In this document: positions 39,734 to 52,059 of the stretch, in pieces | How the letters are laid out: every line of letters starts with the position of its first letter | Numbering within the stretch: position 1 is the first letter of the stretch | Position numbers and translations under genes: made by a program | Notes under the pieces: generated by a model | What the model was told of the DNA's origin: nothing | Database searches by the model: none | The model's input: the letters and a program-made list of their open reading frames with translations, nothing else | From: Glebionis coronaria | Taxonomy: Eukaryota; Streptophyta; Magnoliopsida; Asterales; Asteraceae | Length of the DNA: 64,000 nt | Reading direction: 5' to 3' | NCBI GenBank assembly: GCA_025667525.1 | Contig: CM046877.1 | Span: forward strand, 34,802,255 to 34,866,254

Positions 39734-42700
39734 GTTGTTTGAATTTTAGGGTTTCTCGAAAATTAGGGTTTTTGGCGATTTAGGGTTTTTGTGTTCTTTA
39801 GTCAAAGTTTCTCAACAAGCTCTGATATGTAACAACCCGTAAATTTGAACTCATTATTAATCTAAAGAATAAAATAATTATCGCTACAATTTTTTTTCTT
39901 TTATTTATTAAAACATTTTAAATCATAAACATTAATATATCCAAAAACTAACAAGTTATATTATCACTGATAATACGTATGACGGACTATTTGAAAATTT
40001 TAGTGGTTATATAAAAATTTATATGCTACATGTTTAAACTAATTACTGTAAAATAGAAAACAATTACAGTAATATCTGAAAACTGTGATTTACTCTAACT
40101 GGAGGCCATCTAACTAAAAGATTATGTGTTTTATCTGTGTTACGTGAAATAAATTAATTTGAGCTTATAGTCATATAAGTGTCAATGATACTTTATTTTA
40201 ATAGTTAACGTAAACAATCGAACTTATAGTTATATATTAATATGAAGTAATCTAAATGTTTTCAACATGAAATTTCTTCAAAATAATATACGAAGGACTA
40301 TAAAAAGTCCATAAATCATATACTTGTCACTTTTAATTTATTTTCAACGTTTCGAATAAATTACCGAAGTAATCATATATTATTCATTATTTGATTATAA
40401 AATATTATTTTATGTCTAAATTATCACGAAAACGTCTAAATTAATTTTATCAATTTCACACTAATAAAACTAATTTTTAAAATTCATAATTAATTATAGG
40501 AGCTTAATTAACTTATTAAATGACTAGAAATAAGCCCGTAATTACCTTTAAAAGCCCGTAACTAGTTTTAAAAGCCCGTAAACCCAAAATAAACCCAAGT
40601 AAAAGCACATAAACCCAAATTAGCCCAACTTAATCACAAGTTAGTGAACAATTCGTGGCTTTCGGCCATTGAAATCTTTAGGCCGATTTAAATTAACTAT
40701 AAAATAGGTTTTATATACTTACATAATTAGGAAACCAACTAGGATTAGGAAACTACTAGTAATACATTTTATCTAGTTGCCAAAATCAATTATGTAGTAA
40801 AATTCATGGTTCATACTCCATATCATTATGCCATGACCCCATTTATCCCCAAAAATCCTCAATTTGTTATCTCTTTTAATAGTTCTTCCATGACAGCCAT
40901 GAATCATTATTTCCAAGATGTGGTGATAGGATTCAAGCACAATATAAATAGGTATCTCTTAACCAAGATTGAATCACCACAAAACCAAATCCAACTCTTC
41001 TTATTGTGCTTGTTTTTCTGCCATGAGCCAATCACCATCGTAAATCGCCATCACCACCATCATTGGTACTCCTAAATACTCTTAAGCATCACCCTTAAAC
41101 ACCCTCTAAACAGCCCTCAAAGTTCATGCCTTGAAGTACCCTAAAAACGAAACCCTAGCTAAATCAAATTAGGGTATTCTACAAAACCCTAGATTCGGAT
41201 TTTGTACTTTTCGTGTTAGTCGTGTTCGAATCCTATCCAGCACTTTTTGGTTTCTTTTCTGGTCTTCTAAGTGATCCTAATACAAGTCGTTAAGTTGCCT
41301 TAGAGTTCGTGTTCGTGTCGTGAAAGTTGAAACCTAGCCGAGACCAAATTATGGCATCGTAGGGCGTAAACTTGATCAAACCATCAATCCAATGTAAGTA
41401 GTATAATACTTAGTCTTAAATAAATTATTATGCATGTTAAACCTCGACCTAGTGGTGCTTAAAGTTTATAAATACTTCGTAAGTAATAAAAGTCGTTAAA
41501 AAGCCTTATTTGGTAAATTAAAGCTCTTGCACGTTTCCTGAGGTAGACACCTCCTCATGAATTTCTGTCATACAGTAAAATACTATACCTTATTACGATT
41601 TCATAGCCTCTTGAATCACTTAAAACGGAGTTATAATGAACCAGGAGACTTAAAATGAAAATTTAAATAAAAACATTAAAATCTGTCAAAGCTATGAAAT
41701 ATTCTAAGTCTGGTACTGTTTGGTCGGGGGAGTCCTGTTTAGACGTGATTTTGAGCCTCTTAGAGGCCGAATGGGTAAAATTTGCTCAAGGAAAATATTA
41801 ATATTCACATGTCCTAGAATTTAAAAAATTAAGCCGTTTTACCTGAAAGTTAATGAGCAGTAAGATACATGTCTTTAAAGTTTCTGAAAAACCATCCTGT
41901 CTAGTGTTAAACTGGCTGAGACTGCGTTTTTATAAGTTAATTTTGACCCATTTAGAATCCGAATCGCGACTAGCTCAGGAGAACATTATCGTAGCCTACC
42001 AGGTGGGCTATCCACAGAAACTTTGTTTGTGTCATAACTCTAAAGTATGCAAAAGTTACGGGCTCTCAAAGTAGGCCTGCTGGTCACTTTTTTTTAAAAA
42101 TTTTGAAAAATGTTTAAAATGGTCATTTTATGTAAAACTCAACTTGTAAGACATAGTAAGACGCCTAGTTAAATTTGGACTATAAAAAAAAACTTAACCA
42201 TTTAAGATTTCACGTGAAAATGACGTTATCGTAGAAACCTAATTACGTTAAAACCGTTCTAAAAGTCGTAAGCACAATAAAATGTGAAATCTGTAAATGC
42301 CATTAATCATGTTAGTCTAATAAAAGTGACACACGATAGTAGCTCTCAAAATAACGGAGAAAACGATTTTAATTGTAAAACGTTAGGTTCTCGTATTCGT
42401 ACTCTTTTAGGATTTAAATAAAACTTATATCGTAATAATATTATCTTCAAAACTCGAATAATTAAATTTATTTGAATTCATATCAACCTATCAATGATTT
42501 TTAATGCATAAACATGAAAATATAAAATGATAAAGATTGATGAAACCCAAGTTTAAAATATAAAACCTGAGACTAAATAATTAAACTAATTAATAATCGA
42601 AAACGTTTTATAAAAACTTTAGTCGTTATTATTCGAACCTAAAGCACCAACTAAGAACGGGTTTATACATGTATATTATTTTCATATTGCACGTGGTTGA

Positions 42701-42947
42701 AAATGTACATTATTTTTATTAGGTTACGGGTAGATTTATACTTTGTTTCCGCAACTACTTTCTGTCAACAAGGTGAGTTCTCTAGCCCCTATCTTAAATT
42801 ATTTTATCAAACTGTGAGTTTTCCAGCCTTCTCTTTAATTGTTTTATCAAACTGCGAGTTACTAGCCCCTCTCTATTTTAAACTGTAATATCATCTTTTG
42901 GGGTGAGAACATTACTTGATTTCTAAACGCGTAAACACAAGTGAACT

Positions 42948-43268
42948 TGTTGGAAATACGTTTTACGTATTAATAAGGATCGGTCACTCCAACGATAGTC
43001 CATGTAATAGCTCGTAGTTTAGTTAACTTGCGTTATTTAACAAACAAGTCCAAGCCTAGCCTACAACATGTGTAGGCCGGCCCAAACGTGTAAGCCCAAG
43101 CCCATTACAAGGCTTGGGTATATAAACCCTCTCCTTTGATGGAGAGGGTGTGTGGTTTCATAATTTACACATAGTTATTCTTAACTTTCTCTCTCTAAAA
43201 GTGTGAAATCCACCATCTCTCTATCTCTTTCTCTCTCTAAAAACATAAGCAAGATTTACATTTCTACA
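42948..43268 (+). repeat. E3 5' LTR
   Basis: TGTTGGAAATACG...TTTCTACA. The TATA box is tatataaa at 43119-43126. A C/T-rich stretch follows (ctctctctaaaa, twice), then an inverted ggagaggg/ccctctcc pair around 43128-43148. Confidence 0.95.
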
Positions 43269-43270
43269 AA

Positions 43271-43284
43271 TGGTATCAAGAGCC
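43271..43284 (+). other. E3 primer-binding site
   Basis: tggtatcaagagcc, two bases after the LTR. It is close to the initiator tRNA-Met consensus, with an extra A as often seen in Copia elements. Confidence 0.85.
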
Positions 43285-43589
43285 ATGGGATGATTGTTTA
43301 GTTCTTGTGTTTGTGTTCTTGATTCTCGCTATTTTTGATCCTTTTTCACACGAACCAAATTTTTTTGTGTTTTTATGGGTTAATCTTGATTTACTTCATC
43401 TTATTACTTGTTATAGTGATTTGGTATTGTTATTTGGGTTAAAAACACAAAATTTTTGGTTGTTTGATTCATATTTTGGCTTTGAATCTTCATTTGATTG
43501 TGTTATTGTACTGTCCGAGAAATAAGGTAAGTAGGAATCCATAGTACGATCTGACTTTGTGTTTGCATAAACCCTGGGGGTTTCTACTT

Positions 43590-43995
43590 GCGATCCATCG
43601 TCACGATCTGTTGTTACGATCTAACTGCGATCATTAATACGATCCAAGTTACGATCTTGACTTCGATAGCTCACTACGATCAAGGTAAGTTTGTTCAGTA
43701 CGATCACTCGTTGCGATCCATAGTACGATCACTCGTTGCGATCCATAGTACGATCACTCGTTGCGATCCATAGTACGATCACTCGTTGCGATCCATAGTA
43801 CGATCACTTGTTGCGATAAGGGAGTGCGATCAGGGTACGATCGTTGGGTACGATCTGGGAGTCCGATCTGAGTGCGATCACTTGTTGCGATAAGGGAGTG
43901 CGATCAGGGTACGATCGTTGGGTACGATCTGGGAGTCCGATCTGAGTGCGATCACAGGGAGTGCGATCACCACTGCGATCTGAGTACGATCCAAC
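43590..43995 (+). repeat. E3 leader array of CGATC-containing tandem repeats
   Basis: About thirty CGATC sites occur in 400 bp. The core has four perfect 25-bp units (tacgatcactcgttgcgatc plus catag) at 43699-43798, then two perfect 74-bp units at 43801-43874 and 43875-43948, then partial units. The array lies in the untranslated leader between the primer site and the gag start at 44141. Confidence 0.95.
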
Positions 43996-44140
43996 AGTAA
44001 TTTCGTCTTGGATTTTTTGGTTTATCGAGGACATAATTTTAGGGGATTTTAACATTGTTTCTCGACTTCAACTCACAACAACAAACACATTTACTTTCTT
44101 TCATTGATCGATCAAAGTTTGTAAATCTTAACTTATTGAA

Positions 44141-45916
44141 ATGGAGTACACATCTCTTACGGATAAGTCCATCCTCTTCGGTACGGATAATCGTCCACCA
44201 ATGTTGGTGAAGACTATGTATGAGGAATGGGCTTCCCGAATGGAACTTTATATGTTGAACTAGGAGAATGGACATCTAATTTGGGCATCGGTGATCAATG
44301 GACCATTAGATTATGGTACAGTGACGGAAGGTACGACTACTCGTCCTCGCACAACGGGTGAGTTGACTGGAGATATGAAGATTCAAGATAAATGTGATAA
44401 GTATGCTACAAACATCATTCTCCAAGTCCTTCCTCCAGATGTCTACAAACTCGTCAGCAAACACAAAGTTGCCAAAGAGTTATGGGATAGAATTCGGGTT
44501 CTAATGCAAGGCACCTCGTTAACTAAACAAGAACGAGAGTGTAAGCTTTATGATACTTTTGATAAGTTTACCTATGTGCCAGGGGAGACTCTCAATGATT
44601 ACTATCTGAGATTTACCCTATTGTTGAATAAGCTCAATATCTATGGCATGACAATTCCTACCTTTCAATTGAACACCAAGTATTTGAACACTCTTCCTTC
44701 AGAATGGAAAAAATACGTGACAGATGTTAAATTGGCTAAGGACTTGCATAACACCAATGTGGATCAACTTCAAGCTTTTCTTCAACAACACGAATGCCAT
44801 GTGATCGAGGCTCGGTTGTCTACACCTCAAGTTCATGATCCACTTGCAATGTATGCTTCTCAACAAAACTTGGCTTATACTTATCAACAACCATCATACT
44901 TGCAGCAACCACCACCACACACCTATCAGCAACCATCTTATCAACCACCAATGATGCCACAACAAGCATTTCAACAAGGTGTTCATCAAAAATCTTTTCC
45001 GCAACAACCACCATATCAGACATCACCATCACAAGCCAACACTTCTCCAATGGGCTATACTCCTCAGCAAGGATATTTTCCAATAGAAGCACAACCAGCA
45101 CAAGCTTTCTACTCTAATGAACTTCCACCAATCCAAGCATCGGTCTTTACTCCAAATGATACGCCAGCTGATGTTCTAAACCATCTCACAGCCTACTTGT
45201 CAAAACTTGTTGCAACTAGAGGATTTCCACCAACAAACAATCAGCTCCGCACCTCATCAAATCCTCGACAACAAGCCACTGTTCAAGATGGTCAAGTGAC
45301 GGTGCAACCAATTCAGGGAAGGCAAAATTCATATGGACCTCCTACAAGGACTGGGAACAATCAAGCTGTGAATTCTCAAGCTAGTGGAAATGGGAGTCCT
45401 ATTGGTCCTAAGAAGGTTGTGACTTGCTACAATTGCCGAGGACAAGGTCATATGGCTAGGGAATGCACTCAACCGAAAAGGAGAAGGGATGATGCATGGT
45501 TTCGTAAGAAGATGTATTTGGTTGATGCTCAGTCTAAAGGGAAGATTTTAGATTCAGAGGAGTTAGCATTTCTTGCAGACCCAGGGGCAACAGATACTGA
45601 AGGCATTGCAGTTGTTTCCACTTCTAATGTAGCTTATCAAGCGGATGATCTTGATGCATACGATTCGGATTGTGATGACATTCACTCTGCCCAAGCTGCT
45701 CTCGTTGCTAATCTCTCTCACTACGGTTCTGATGTCATTAGTGAGGTACCAACCACATCTAATAATATTGATGATAACCAACATCAAGTTGGGCATGAAA
45801 ATGACAACCTTGAACAGAATTCAGGGAATTGTAACTCAAATGATGTGGTACCCAATCCTACACATTTGAGTGAACCTCAACCAAATGCTACGACGGGTAT
45901 GAAATCTTATGCTTAA
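44141..45916 (+). pseudogene. E3 gag with zinc knuckle
   Basis: The real start is ATG 44141 (MEYTSLTDKSILFGTDNRPP). Codon 41 is TAG (44261-44263), after which the frame stays open from 44291 to 45916. The capsid-like part has KELWDRIRVLMQGTSLTKQE and LNDYYLRFTLLLNKLNIYGM. A Gln/Pro-rich stretch (about 44860-45150, QQPSYLQQPPPHTYQQ) follows. CYNCRGQGHMARECTQPKRR is a CX2CX4HX4C knuckle. An acidic DDLDAYDSDCDDI segment follows. The stop at 45914 interrupts a region that in related elements continues into the coiled coil. Confidence 0.88.
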
Positions 45917-45922
45917 CATGAT

Positions 45923-48645
45923 TTGGTCATGGTGCCTAAACATATTATTGATCAAATGCATATGGATCTCAGACAATCCGTAGATACGAATTCCACCCTA
46001 ACTGCTGAGCTTGCGTTGCATAAAGAAAAGGTCAAAGCTTTTGAAATGGTCCCTCAAGAAGAGAAAATAACATGTTCTGAATTTGACCAAATTCGTTTTG
46101 AAAAGATTGAACACCTGAAAGAAATAGAATCATTAAAATCTAATCTTTCCAATGAATTAAAAGCAAAAGAGTCGGTTGTCAATGATTTTCAGAAACTTAA
46201 AATGGATTTCGAAACTCTCGAGTCTAAAAAGGTTGAATCGGAAATTAATGCTACCAAACTTCTTAAATTTAAAGAACAACAGCTTTTAAAACAATACGCT
46301 TCCACAGAAAAGGTTCATCTTTTAACTAAATCATTTAAAGAACTCGAACTTAAGCGTCTTCAAGATTTACCACCTAATCCAGGTTATGCAAAACAAGCTC
46401 AGGAATATATTCCCGTTCTTTATGATATGACCATAATTGGAAAATCGAAAGAAGCACCTTTTGTTCGTAGTACTGCAGAGACACAATCACTTGGGGATGA
46501 AACTCATTCTAAAATGCTTTCAAAATTCCATACAATTAATTATGATCAACATAACAAAGATCAATTTTCGAAAAAGACACGCATTCGTTTACAAAAGGAA
46601 TTAGCAGAATTGACAGTTCTTGTGCCCCAAAGTTTGTCAAATGAAAACCTTCCTAGTACGTCTCCTACACTTGTCCAAACGGATTTAACAAAGTTAATTC
46701 CACCGGTAAGCAAGGCGTCCGTTAACTTAAATGCGTTCACCAACACTTAGCCGATTTTGACAAGGTCATTTTGGAACGTACGACGGCTTCGGCCATAACG
46801 GAAGGTGAATGGAACTTTGAGCACACTAGAGCTGTGTTCCGAAATGAAATTGTTCCGTTTGTAGACAATGTTAAGGCTTGTCTTAGTAATCTTGATCAAA
46901 ATTTGTTTTTGGAAATAGAAGAATTTAGACGTGTTTTCAATGAAATAGATAATGCTTATGAAAACAGTTTACTTGAAATAGAACGGGTTTCACGCCATAA
47001 TGATCTGCTTCTGAATCAAGTGATGTCTCATGATATAGTTTATGTCTGTGTGAATACAAGTGTTGATAATGATTCTATTGTGCATACTGTTGCAACTGTG
47101 GATAATGTGGTAGATAGTACTTGTCACGAATCTGACGCTGAATTTTTAAAGCTTCAAGATTCATATTCTTCGCTTTCAAAACGTTTTGATGAGATTCAAA
47201 CACATTGTATTTCGCTTGAATGCAAGCAACAATTTATTCAAGAAATCTTTGAAACGTCATTCGAAGGTGTTAATATCGATGATGCAAACTTTGAAAAGAA
47301 TTTTCGATTGAATTTACAATCAAAACAGCGTCAGCCAAGTGACAAAGTTGCTACATCTTTGCCGATAGAAATAGAGAAATCTAAGGAGCTTAAATGTGTG
47401 AACGTACTTGAGGCCGCTGAGAATTTTAAACTTGATCTAGATAATCGAGTTTCCATGATTTTGTCCAAAGTTGATAACTTAAAACAGAAAAATACACGAC
47501 TCTTCGATTCAGTAAAGCCCGCATGTGCTAATACCACTGCACAGAATCAATCGTTGATTGAACAATTGAATCGAAAGTCGGTGGAAATATCTGATTTGAG
47601 GGAACAAATTTGTGATAAAAATCTGGTCTTGGATGAGTTAAAGGAAACACTTCGTACTTTAAAAGGTAAGAATGTTGTGGATAACGCAGCCACTGTCTCA
47701 GCATCGTCCTCTAGTGCAATCAAAAGGAACCTTATAGCCGTCACACCACTTAACAAGGGCCCTAGGACTAAACCATCTCAAACTTTGGTCACTAAAGATA
47801 AGGCAGAATCAAAACCAGCTTCTAATATTCCCGTGTTGCCTTCTACAGGAGTAAGCACCACTACTAAGGCTCAAAGATCTAAGCTTAAGAGAAACAAGAA
47901 GAATAATAGGATCTTGCCCCCATCTAGTAGTCAAGTGAAAAAGAAAGTAGAAGCCCATCCTAGGAATGTTATTTCTGTTTTGAATAAAAAGAATCATGTA
48001 GCTAAACCTAAAGGCTCTGCGGTTGTGCAGCGTTCTAAGCCTACTGTGAATTCTAATTTAAAATGTTGGAATTGCAATGAATGTATGTTTTCTAGTCGTC
48101 ATGATTCTTGCCTTATTGACCATGTGAATGAGATGCATTCCCGGAAAAATGGATTAGAATGGAAACCGACTGGGAAAGTGTTAACCCAAGTTGGTTGGTT
48201 GTGGCGCCCCACTGGTAGAACTTTCACTATAGTAGGAAATACGTACCCTTTGACTAGGATCACTCCCACTAAAGCGAAGAAAGCGTGCCCTTTAACTAGG
48301 AGTACCAAGGCTACCAAAACACAAGCGTGTCCTTTAACTAGGAACACCAACACTACTATAGGAACAAAGTGCCCTTTAACTAGGTCTACTCCCACTGTAG
48401 TGCTCGCGGATAATCCAAAACCTAAGAAAGTTGGAACAGTAAAACCTGTTAGTGCTAAGACTCACATTAGAAAATGCAGGAAATCTAAGGATCTCAAAAA
48501 TGTTAGCAATTCTGATAATTCTATATCTATATCTGCTAACACTCCGGAACCAATAGTTTCCAATGAATTGTCTACTGTTGTTATTGAAAACAGGTGGTCC
48601 AAATTGTTCTATGGTATTTGGACTCTGGTTGCTCCAAGCATATGA
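45923..48645 (+). pseudogene. E3 coiled-coil insert between gag and protease
   Basis: Two open frames (45923-46750 and 46771-48645) contain long helical, Glu/Lys/Leu-rich stretches (LHKEKVKAFEMVPQEEKI; LIEQLNRKSVEISDLREQI), a basic segment (SKLKRNKKNNRILPPSSSQ), a CWNCNECMFSSRHDSCL segment, and several PLTR repeats (CPLTRSTKATKTQACPLTRN). This insert separates gag from protease and is typical of large Copia elements in daisy-family genomes (recollection). One stop (46748) separates the frames. Confidence 0.75.
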
Positions 48646-50617
48646 CCGGAGATCGCTCTCAGCTCAGAAATTTCGTCAGCAAGTTTCTTGGTACGGTTCG
48701 ATTTGAAAATGATCATATTGCAAAGATAATGGGTTATGGTGAATATCATATTGGGAATGTTATAATTTCAAGAGTGTATTACGTGGAAGGTCTCGGTCAC
48801 AACTTATTTTATGTGGGACAATTTTGTGATGCAAACCTAGAAGTTGCTTTTCGAGAGCATACCTGCTTCATTCGTAATTTGGAAGGGGTTGATTTATTGA
48901 AAGGTACTCGAGGGAATAATTTGTATACTTTGTCTCTACAAGACATGATGGCCGCTTCTCCCGTATGTCTTCTCTCCAAAGCATCAAAGACTAAGTCATG
49001 GTTATGGCATCGACGGTTATCTCATCTTAACTTTGACGCTATTAATCACTTGGCGAAAAACGAACTTGTTCGTGGTCTTCCTAAACTATCATTTCACAAG
49101 GATCATTTGTGTTTCGCGTGTACAATGCGGAAAAGCACTAAGAAATCATACAAACCCAAGACGGAAGACACCAACCAAGAGAAACTTTATCTGTTGCATA
49201 TGGATCTTTGTGGGCCAATACGTGTTGAAAGTCTTAGTGGCAAAAAGTACATCCTCGTTATTGTGGATGATTACTCTCGGTTTACATGGGTGAAATTTCT
49301 TAAAGCAAAAATGAGGCACCTAAATTCATCATCGGATTTCTCAAGATGATTCAAGTGCGTCTCAACACTACTGTCCGACGCATTCGTACAGATAATGGAA
49401 CCGAATTTGTGAATCAAATCTTGCGTGATTATTATGAAGAAGTTGTCATCTCTCATGAAACATCCGTTGCACGCACTCCACAACAAAACGGTGTCGTTGA
49501 AAGGCGAAATCGCACACTTATAGAAGCTGCTCGAACGATGTTAATTTACGCAAAGGCTCCATTGTTTTTATGGGCAGAAGCAGTATCTACCGCAGTGTAC
49601 ACCCAAAACCGGTCACTAATTCGTAAACGCCATGGTAAAACACCTTATGAGCTTCTCCATGGAAAAGTACCAGATTTATTATATCTTCATGTATTTGGTT
49701 CTCTTTGTTATCCAAATAATGATGGTGACAATTTGGGAAAACTTCAACCAAAGGCTGATATTGGTATTTTCATTGGTTACGCACCCGCAAAGAAGGCATA
49801 CCGAATCTACAACCGTAACTCTCGCAAGATCCTCGAAACTATGAATGTTGATTTTGATGAGCTGACAGCAATGGCTTCTGAGCAAAGCATCTCTGAACCC
49901 GCACTTCATGAAATGGGACCCAGTAACATTAGCTCTGGTCTTGTCCCAAACAACCCTACTTCATCATCATTTACACCACTTACTAGGAATGAATGGGATA
50001 CGTTGTTTCAACCGTTCTTTGATGAATTCTTTACTCCTCCAACTATTGTTGCTCCAGAACCTGAGGTAATAGCTCCGGTAACCGAAGTTGTCGCTCCAGC
50101 AACCGTTGCACAATCAGACACATCTGCACCTACAATTGGTCAAGATATACCTTCAACGAGTAATTCTCAACCAACACATGTAACAACTACCCATGTCATG
50201 CCTATTGATGATGAAGAGGATGATGATGATCACGATTTGGAATTCGCTCAAATGCGTGAACTTCCATTCTTTGGTGTAACTATTCCCGACCCTAATCAAG
50301 CCGAGTCGTCCACCTCAGAGGAAGCTCCTTCTATGGTTTACTCCAATCCACGGATTCGTGAACATGACAGCAAGTGGACAAAGGATCATCCTATAGATTC
50401 TATTATTGGTGACCCTAATCGTCCGGTATCCACACGAAGTCAGCTACAAGAAAGTGCAATGTTTTGTCACTTTGATGCTTTTCTCACTGAAGTTGAACCT
50501 AAGACATGGCAACAAGCTTTTACTCAATCCTGTTGGATAGAAGCTATGCAAGAAGAACTTAATGAGTTCATACATCTTGAAGTTTGGGAACTCGTCCCAT
50601 GCCCGGATCAAGTGTAG
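48594..50617 (+). pseudogene. E3 protease, integrase and linker
   Basis: LWYLDSGCSKHMTGDRSQL carries the protease DSG. LWHRRLSHLNF and CFACTMRKS carry the integrase HHCC ligands. The catalytic triad is visible as MDLCGP (Asp), RTDNGTEF (Asp) and QQNGVVERRNRTLIEA (Glu). A frameshift at about 49345 separates the first Asp from the other two. The linker (49900-50330) is acidic, with DDEEDDDDHDLEF. The frame ends with TAG at 50615-50617 and continues in the same frame at 50618. Confidence 0.88.
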
Positions 50618-52059
50618 TTACTCACATTGAAATGGGTTTACAAGGTGAAACTCGATGAGTTAGGAGGAATATTGAAGAACAAAGCTAGACTAGTAGCTCG
50701 TGGATACAAGCAATTATTGGGCATCGACTTTATGGAATCCTTTGCACCTGTTGCCCATTTGGAAGCTATTCGACTATTCCTCGCTTATGCAGCCCATATG
50801 AATATGATCGTCTATCAGATGGATGTAAAGACGGCATTTCTTAATGGTGAACTCAAGGAAGAGGTCTATGTTCAACAACCGGATGGTTTTGTCAATCCTA
50901 ATTATCCTAATCATGTGTACAAGCTTAAGAAGGCTCTCTATGGGTTAAAGCAAGCTCCTCGCGCATGGTATGATCTTTTGTCACAATTCCTCATTACACA
51001 AGCTTCGCAAAAGGCAAGGTGGATCCTACGCTGTTCATTCAGAAACGAGGTAAAGATATGATTATGGTACAAATATATGTTGATGATATTATATTTGCAG
51101 CCTCGACCCAAACTTTATCCGACGAATTTGGGAAACTCATGTCTTCCAAGTTTAAGATGTCAATGATGGGCAAGGTATCATTCTTCTTAGGTCTTCAGAT
51201 ATCTCAGAGTCCCAGAGGCATCTTTATCAATCAATCCAAGTATGCCCTTGAATCGCTTAAGAAATACAAGATGGAATCTTGCGACCCCGTGGATACTCCA
51301 ATGGTGGAACGAACTAAGCTTGATGCAGATCCACATGGAGTTGCCGTTGATCCGACACTTTATCGTAGAATGATCGGTACTCTTCTGTATATCACAGCCA
51401 GTCGACCTGATCTTCAGTTTGCTATATGTATGTGTGCCAGGTATCAAACTAGGCCTACTGAGTTACACTTAGCTACTGTTAAAAGGATCTTTCGATATCT
51501 TAAAGGAACCATTAATCGGGAACTTTGGTATTCGAAGGACTCTTCTATTGCACTAATGGCATATGCAGATGCGGATCATGCGGGTTGTCAAGATACAAGG
51601 CGTAGCACGAGTGGAACTTTGCAACTACTAGGAGATCGACTAATCAGTTGGGCATCGAAAAGGCAGAAAAGCGCTGCAATCTCAAGTACGGAAGTAGAAT
51701 ACATAGCTATGTCCGGTTGCTGTGCTCAAATTCTTTGGATGAGATCGCAATTAACCGACTATGGTCTAGGTTTCAACAAAATTCCGATGTACTGTGACAA
51801 CAAGAGTGCAATTGCCTTATGCTGCAACAATGTTCAATTCTCTCGGTCGAAGCATATTGACATTCGCTACCACTTCATCAAGGAGCAAGTGGAAAATGGA
51901 GTAATCGAGCTTTACTTTGTCCGATCTGAGTATCAATTGGCGGATATTTTCACGAAGGCTTTAGATCGCGCTCGAATTGAATTTTTGGCCGACAAGCTAG
52001 GAATGAGAACTTTCTCGCCTGAGACTCTAAAGGAACTAGCAGATGAAGCGAAAGAATAG
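50618..52059 (+). pseudogene. E3 reverse transcriptase and RNase H
   Basis: RT starts with [12 protein letters not shown], then [24 protein letters not shown] and [15 protein letters not shown] frameshift at about 51005-51020 precedes [11 protein letters not shown], the catalytic YVDD. RNase H has [29 protein letters not shown] and [10 protein letters not shown], and ends at the stop 52057-52059. Apart from the frameshift and the upstream TAG, all key residues are kept, in line with a young copy. Confidence 0.9.

Noticed and set aside
39828..42947. Genes inside the solo LTR (frames at 40806-41075 and 41853-42074)
   Set aside because: Short frames in a 3.67-kb non-coding LTR with clear ends and target duplication; no domains.
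43699..43948. CRISPR-like regular direct repeats
   Set aside because: The units are directly adjacent with no unique spacers and lie in a retrotransposon leader in a plant genome.
44820..45101. 93-codon Val/Met-rich minus-strand frame
   Set aside because: Shadow of the Gln/Pro-rich part of E3 gag.
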